From Thermoplasmata archaeon (GTDB lineage: Archaea; Thermoplasmatota; Thermoplasmata; Thermoplasmatales; Thermoplasmataceae), in contig JAKAYM010000075.1 in NCBI GenBank assembly GCA_021826795.1, forward strand, positions 1 through 8,958: 8,958 bases of DNA, read 5' to 3'. Position 1 is the first letter of the stretch. Every line of letters starts with the position of its first letter. A program made the position numbers and the translations under genes. Below the pieces are notes generated by a model. That model was not told where the DNA came from and did no database searches. It saw only the letters and a list, made by a program, of their open reading frames with translations. Below, one piece after another: positions 6,207 through 8,958 of the stretch.

Positions 6207-6550
6207 AACTTAATGAGATTTATAAGGCATATAACGACAGTTTCTCAAAGGGTGTACTACCCTACATAAAGTGTCAGCACTGTGGCAACATTTACTATTA
6301 TCCCAGGGACAATTGCCCTGTTTGCGGTGGATCAGCCATTGAAATTATGCGGTCTTCTGGCAGAGGTGAAATATACAGTTTCACTGAATTCAACAAAGGG
6401 TATTATGGTATAATTAGCCTAAACGATGGTTTCCGTGCCTATATGGACATTTCTGGAAGCAACCCGGAAATTGGACTGGAAATCCTTGTAAAATTCAAAA
6501 ATATAAATGGAAATGTACTTCCATATGCAGAAATAGAAAACAAATCTTAA
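6203..6550 (+). CDS. DUF35 zinc-ribbon/OB-fold acyl-CoA-binding partner protein
   Basis: A 115-aa protein with the two parts of the DUF35 (ChsH2/OB-fold) family: an N-terminal helix, then a rubredoxin-like zinc ribbon with Cys24-x2-Cys27 and Cys38-x2-Cys41, followed by a beta-rich OB fold (about 50-110, starting GRGEIYSFTEF). In archaea, DUF35 proteins bind CoA and bridge acetoacetyl-CoA thiolase and HMG-CoA synthase; in actinobacteria, DUF35 domains activate Ltp2-type aldolases. The obvious partner here is the thiolase-like protein encoded upstream. All four Cys are present, so the zinc site should be intact. The start is fixed by AGGAGG and the ATGA overlap with the small upstream frame. 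It is the last gene of the operon; its stop overlaps the convergent KDG aldolase stop by 4 bp (TTAA). The family is secure; the specific partner is inferred. Confidence 0.9.
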   Translation: MKLNEIYKAYNDSFSKGVLPYIKCQHCGNIYYYPRDNCPVCGGSAIEIMRSSGRGEIYSFTEFNKGYYGIISLNDGFRAYMDISGSNPEIGLEILVKFKNINGNVLPYAEIENKS

Positions 6551-7419
6551 GGCTTAAAATTATATTTTTTGAATACCTCATTCATTTCTTTTTCCAGTGC
6601 ACCCTTTTCCTCAGGAGTGAGTTTGAAGAAAGGTTCCCTGGGGCTTCCGGATTTTATCCCTGTCATTATTTCCACCATATCATATATCGATGACATTGTC
6701 CCGTATTTTCTGGATAGTGCAGAAAGTTCGTTGAGCAGGAACTGATACCTGTCACCATCATTGTTGTCATAATTCTCTTCTATCTTTTTTATGATTTTAT
6801 AGCCATAATTGCCAGCGCCAGAAACATAGCCATCAAGCCTAAGCCTGTACGCAGAAAGTATATACTGATCCGGGCCTGTATACACACTGAAATCAGGCAC
6901 ATACATTTTAGTATTCAGTATGTCATTCATGTTAAACGTTGTTTCCTTGATTCCGATTACATTACCGCCAGCCTTTTTTATATCATTAATCATGTCATAT
7001 GTAATATTGTACCCTGTTGTGTCAGGATAATTATAGATAATAGTCTGATATTCCACAGAAATTTTTGTATAGTATTTTATTATCCATTCTCTCTTCATTC
7101 CGGTGAAATAGTATGGAGGCAGTGCAGCCACAGCATGTATCCTGTATTTTTTTGCGTTTCTTGCTAGATTTATTGATTCTTCAAGATTCAGGGAACCGCA
7201 CTGGAGTATAACATTATCAGGCACATGGGCAAAGGCATCAAGCAGATCCAGCTTTTCAGATTCAACAAGTGAAGGACCAAGTCCGGTGCTTCCTGCCAGA
7301 AATACATATTTTATTCCACCCTTAAGGACATCTTCTCCGTGCTGTACTGCCAGACCCTTATCAACTTTATTATCAGTAAATGGCGTTATAATTGGCACAA
7401 TAGATTCTAGTTTTTGCAT
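6547..7419 (-). CDS. kdgA: 2-keto-3-deoxygluconate aldolase (DHDPS/NAL family)
   Basis: A 290-aa class I aldolase that cleaves 2-keto-3-deoxygluconate (and possibly its 6-phosphate) to pyruvate and glyceraldehyde in the archaeal non-phosphorylative or branched Entner-Doudoroff pathway. It closely follows Sulfolobus KdgA: IVPIITPFT at the N-terminus, GSTGLGPS (43-50), CGSLNLEESINLA, LPPYYF, YNYPDTTG with the catalytic Tyr129, and IGIKET with Schiff-base Lys158. The frame opens at ATG 7455, but I prefer ATG 7419: it gives the family's usual N-terminus, GAAGGA lies about 10 bases upstream, and a TATA-like box centred near 7472 would start transcription near 7445, downstream of ATG 7455. The gene stands alone, convergent with the DUF35 gene. 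KDG against KDPG preference cannot be read from the sequence. Confidence 0.93.
   Translation of the reverse strand: MQKLESIVPIITPFTDNKVDKGLAVQHGEDVLKGGIKYVFLAGSTGLGPSLVESEKLDLLDAFAHVPDNVILQCGSLNLEESINLARNAKKYRIHAVAALPPYYFTGMKREWIIKYYTKISVEYQTIIYNYPDTTGYNITYDMINDIKKAGGNVIGIKETTFNMNDILNTKMYVPDFSVYTGPDQYILSAYRLRLDGYVSGAGNYGYKIIKKIEENYDNNDGDRYQFLLNELSALSRKYGTMSSIYDMVEIMTGIKSGSPREPFFKLTPEEKGALEKEMNEVFKKYNFKP
6561..6570 (+). terminator. Possible T-rich terminator of the acyl-CoA operon
   Basis: TATATTTTTT lies 10 bases after the DUF35 stop, inside the 3' end of the convergent aldolase gene. Archaeal termination often needs only an oligo-T stretch. The evidence is composition only. Confidence 0.3.
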
Positions 7420-7464
7420 ATTAATGTAATCCTTCAGAATATATAAGTTTTGCATTGGCCACGG

Positions 7465-7478
7465 AAATAAATATTATA
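7465..7478 (-). promoter_or_regulatory. TATA-like promoter of kdgA
   Basis: On the minus strand this reads TATAATATTTATTT. With the usual 25-27 base spacing, transcription would start near 7445, leaving a short leader containing GAAGGA before ATG 7419. Confidence 0.5.
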
Positions 7479-7558
7479 CCTTAACAGAAAATGAAATAAA
7501 GAGCTGTGGCGCTCTATCGTTCACTGGACAAAAATGCCTGAGATTTTGGTAAAATCAG

Positions 7559-7727
7559 ATGATTTCACTTTTAGTATCTATTAAGATGGAGGTGAACTGT
7601 GATCTGCCTAATACATCACACTTCCCAGAATTTATCGATACGTCCATAGAATGAAAAGGATTTTTAGCAGAATGGGCCGGTCTGGATTTGATTAAAGTTT
7701 TAAGTGAATGCCTAAAAAAATTCAATT
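7559..7727 (+). pseudogene. Unidentified plus-strand relic with in-frame stop
   Basis: From ATG 7559 the frame reads MISLLVSIKMEVNCDLPN...FIDTSIE, stops at TGA 7652-7654, then continues in the same frame as KGFLAEWAGLDLIKVLSEC and LKKFNL up to about 7727. Beyond that it is simply antisense to the protease relic. The two halves read like one continuous, protein-like chain broken by a nonsense codon. The upstream part has an internal ATG at 7586. I cannot name a family. With no intact neighbour and no clear promoter, it is best treated as a decayed fragment, or possibly a chance frame. Confidence 0.3.
7714..7720 (-). terminator. Oligo-T terminator after the protease relic
   Basis: Seven consecutive T on the minus strand begin one base after the TGA of the retropepsin-like frame (stop at 7722-7724). 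This suits a simple archaeal oligo-U terminator for the 8345-7722 transcription unit. Confidence 0.4.
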
Positions 7728-8097
7728 TAGTCGGTCAGCTCTCATATCAATTGATAAACCCATTATTTGTAATACTTCCACTCCAATTATTGCGTCATAA
7801 TCTATTCCGTCAAGAATGATAAACTCTGGTTCAGATAACATTGCGTTAAAAATTTTAACTTCCTTAAATATGAAGGCAGTCTTTAATTCTTTTTCTTCCG
7901 ACGAGAGACATGTATGTTTCACGAAGGGCTGATATCCCTATACTTTCAAATTCTTTAGAACTTCTTTCGCTAATATAGTTGCCTTCAGCGCCAGCATCAA
8001 TGAGTGCCTCAACTTTTATAGAAGCGTTGGTTTAAACTATCTCTATGATTTCAGTAATAATACCTATTCTACTTGAACTCTTTAAGCTTCGTACCAC
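7722..8097 (-). pseudogene. Retropepsin-like aspartic protease, broken by a stop and a frameshift
   Basis: Two frames together rebuild a single-domain clan AA aspartic protease of about 125 residues, the usual size for small archaeal forms. The first frame, from GTG 8097, reads RIGIITEIIEIV, meets TAA at 8032-8034, and continues TNASIKVEALIDAGAEGNYI. IDAGA is the active-site loop, with Ala where DTG/DSG is usual. The reading must then change frame near 7903-7920 to continue SSEEKELKTAFIFKEV and end in DAIIGVEVLQIMGLSID. That last motif matches the conserved hydrophobic-hydrophobic-Gly segment of retropepsins (compare IIGRNLL in HIV protease). Taken alone, the 7922-7722 frame lacks the catalytic Asp and cannot be an active protease. 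The relic begins inside the end of the 87-aa gene upstream, so the two formed an operon. The family call is good; inactivity is inferred from two lesions that sequencing error could mimic. Confidence 0.7.
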
Positions 8098-8345
8098 GCA
8101 TAAACCTGCTTTTTTTCATCATCAACTATAACAAAGCATGATTTAACAAGACTAAGTCTAGGCTCTAACTTCAAATCACCAAGTTCAACTGAATGACTAA
8201 TTTCTATATTGTATGAAATAAGCAATGTCCAAATTTTGTTCGTCTCATTTGGAATTGCAGAATTTATCCTAAATTTTTCAACCTCAAATTGTTCTTTCAT
8301 GAAATTTTGGATTATTTTTCTCAATTCTGAAACGGTGAGTTGCAT
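8082..8345 (-). CDS. Hypothetical 87-aa protein, partner of the retropepsin-like relic
   Basis: Starting at ATG 8345 the product begins MQLTVSELRKIIQNFMKEQ and ends KKQVYAWYEA. It reads as an N-terminal amphipathic helix followed by beta strands (IWTLLISYNIEI, KLEPRLSLVKSCFVIVDD), which suggests a compact cytoplasmic alpha+beta domain with no membrane segment. The frame stays open upstream to GTG 8537, but that extension uses CGG/CGA codons unlike the rest. A TATA box (TTTTTATAT on the minus strand, 8366-8374) lies about 25 bases before ATG 8345, ideal for a leaderless transcript. The protease relic starts within its last codons, so the pair were co-transcribed. I do not recognise the family. 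The AELR/SELRKI-type start and acidic end do not by themselves suggest a function. Confidence 0.6.
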   Translation of the reverse strand: MQLTVSELRKIIQNFMKEQFEVEKFRINSAIPNETNKIWTLLISYNIEISHSVELGDLKLEPRLSLVKSCFVIVDDEKKQVYAWYEA

Positions 8346-8365
8346 AGAATTACAATGAATTGTTG

Positions 8366-8374
8366 ATATAAAAA
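8366..8374 (-). promoter_or_regulatory. TATA box of the 87-aa gene (leaderless)
   Basis: TTTTTATAT on the minus strand is centred 24-28 bases before ATG 8345, so transcription would begin at or next to the start codon. This is the main evidence for choosing ATG 8345. Confidence 0.55.
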
Positions 8375-8566
8375 TGTTGCTTCGCCGGCAACTTTGGGAC
8401 AATATTCCCCTAAGATACTCCCCTGTCAGCATCGCTTTCCGGTCCATGATTTGGAACCCTATCCATAGATGCCCCTTACAAATTTGTTGAGCGTATTTGT
8501 ATCGTCCCCCTTTGGGAATCTGAAAGCCATTGGCCACATATCAAATTGTTAAGACAATAATTGCTT

Positions 8567-8585
8567 CATAAAAATATTAAAATAG
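8567..8585 (+). promoter_or_regulatory. TATA-region promoter of the aconitase gene
   Basis: The AT-only stretch ATAAAAATATTAAAATA is centred near 8576, about 29 bases before ATG 8605. This is compatible with a leaderless transcript; no SD precedes the ATG. Confidence 0.5.
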
Positions 8586-8604
8586 CATCTTTGCCTTACA
8601 ATTT

Positions 8605-8958
8605 ATGAATATACAGCATAAAACAATTAACATAAATGGCCGGAACCTTAAATACTATCCACTGTCACAGCTTGCGGGAAAGTATGATATTGACAGCCTC
8701 CCATATTCCTTTAAAATCCTGCTTGAAAATGTTTTAAGGAACTATGATGGTGTGGACATTGATGACCGTTCCATAGAGAATATTGCAAAGATAAAATCAG
8801 GATCTGAAATGGCATTCAAGCCTTCCAGAGTAATTTTCCAGGATTATACTGGTGTTCCAATACTTGTTGACCTGGCAGCAATGCGGGAGTATTACAGGGA
8901 AAATAAATTAAATCCTGATGACGTTAATCCTGCAACTAAATCAGACCTTGTGATAGAC
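8605..8958 (+). CDS. acnA: Aconitate hydratase, 3'-partial
   Basis: The first 118 codons of an AcnA/IRP-type aconitase, which interconverts citrate and isocitrate via cis-aconitate in the citric acid cycle. Recognisable family segments in order: YYPLSQLAGKYD, LPYSFKILLENVLRNYDG (about 30-47), FKPSRVIFQDYTGVPILVDLAAMR (about 72-95, the conserved R-V-x-x-Q-D-x-T-G-V-P block), and LNPDDVNPATKSDLVID up to the window edge, just before the usual H-S. The [4Fe-4S] cysteines lie further on, outside the window. ATG 8605 gives the expected N-terminus and sits 29 bases after a TATA region without an SD, as in leaderless archaeal genes. It is divergent from the 87-aa gene. Use on methylcitrate or other substrates cannot be excluded from this fragment. 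Confidence 0.93.
   Translation, partial: MNIQHKTININGRNLKYYPLSQLAGKYDIDSLPYSFKILLENVLRNYDGVDIDDRSIENIAKIKSGSEMAFKPSRVIFQDYTGVPILVDLAAMREYYRENKLNPDDVNPATKSDLVID

Larger units (their letters stand above)
8346..8604. other. Divergent intergenic region with a GC-richer insert
   Basis: Between the 87-aa gene and aconitase. Both ends are AT-rich and carry TATA boxes facing outward. The middle (about 8380-8530) is visibly richer in G+C, with CGG, CGA and CCC triplets uncommon elsewhere in the window. It is open on the minus strand (QIPKGGRYKYAQQ...GEYLRGILSQSC) and, for about 38 codons, on the plus strand (MLLRRQLWDNIPLRYS...). Neither reading is recognised. It may be a fragment of a mobile element or an acquired relic. 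Confidence 0.4.

Noticed and set aside
7420..7455. Twelve-residue extension of KDG aldolase from ATG 7455
   Set aside because: The family N-terminus starts at ATG 7419, an SD-like GAAGGA precedes it, and the promoter position would place the transcript start after 7455.
7500..7515. Short inverted repeat AGAGC-TGTGGC-GCTCT
   Set aside because: Only a 5-bp stem with no T-run and no symmetrical relation to a promoter; expected by chance at this length.
8346..8537. 64-codon N-terminal extension of the 87-aa gene to GTG 8537
   Set aside because: Codon use is unlike the rest of the gene, and the TATA box for ATG 8345 lies inside it, so it is more likely untranslated or foreign sequence.

Overview
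The window looks like chromosomal DNA of an acidophilic, cell-wall-less archaeon of the Thermoplasmatales, probably Ferroplasma- or Acidiplasma-like. Reasons: AT-rich DNA with AGA/AGG arginine codons; archaeal Shine-Dalgarno (SD) sites complementary to the 16S 3' end (GGAGG, GAGGTGG); TATA boxes about 25-30 bases before ATG codons that could be leaderless; a 2-keto-3-deoxygluconate aldolase of the Sulfolobus/Thermoplasma type; an archaeal thiolase-like/DUF35 pair; and membrane-anchored proteins rich in N-glycosylation sequons. The genus is inference; no rRNA or other phylogenetic marker is present.

Bases 1-2285 (+) hold a tandem family of three surface-protein paralogues. The first is cut by the left edge, the second is complete (membrane anchor, Asn/Thr-rich ectodomain, C-terminal beta-type module), and the third is a truncated remnant. 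Two near-identical DNA blocks (70 bp and 57 bp) recur at exactly the same 883-bp offset.

Bases 2527-6550 (+) hold a tightly packed acyl-CoA operon: PhaB/FabG-like reductase, AMP-forming acyl-CoA synthetase, thiolase-superfamily protein without the usual catalytic Cys and His, and a DUF35 zinc-ribbon/OB-fold partner. The first three genes overlap by 4 bp each. A 267-bp stretch before the DUF35 gene carries a chain of micro-ORFs linked by ATGA overlaps, either real small coupled genes or the wreck of a lost gene. The set could activate an acid to its CoA ester, process a 3-oxo/3-hydroxyacyl-CoA, and make or break a C-C bond.

Bases 6547-7419 (-) encode KDG aldolase of the Entner-Doudoroff type pathway, convergent with the operon and overlapping it by 4 bp. 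Bases 7420-8345 are a degraded region: an unidentified plus-strand relic with an in-frame stop, a retropepsin-like aspartic protease broken by a stop and a frameshift, and an intact 87-aa gene upstream of it with a good leaderless promoter. From 8605 (+) the start of aconitase runs off the right edge. Central metabolism (KDG aldolase, aconitase) therefore flanks a small decaying accessory island. No tRNA, rRNA, CRISPR array or complete insertion sequence was recognised.
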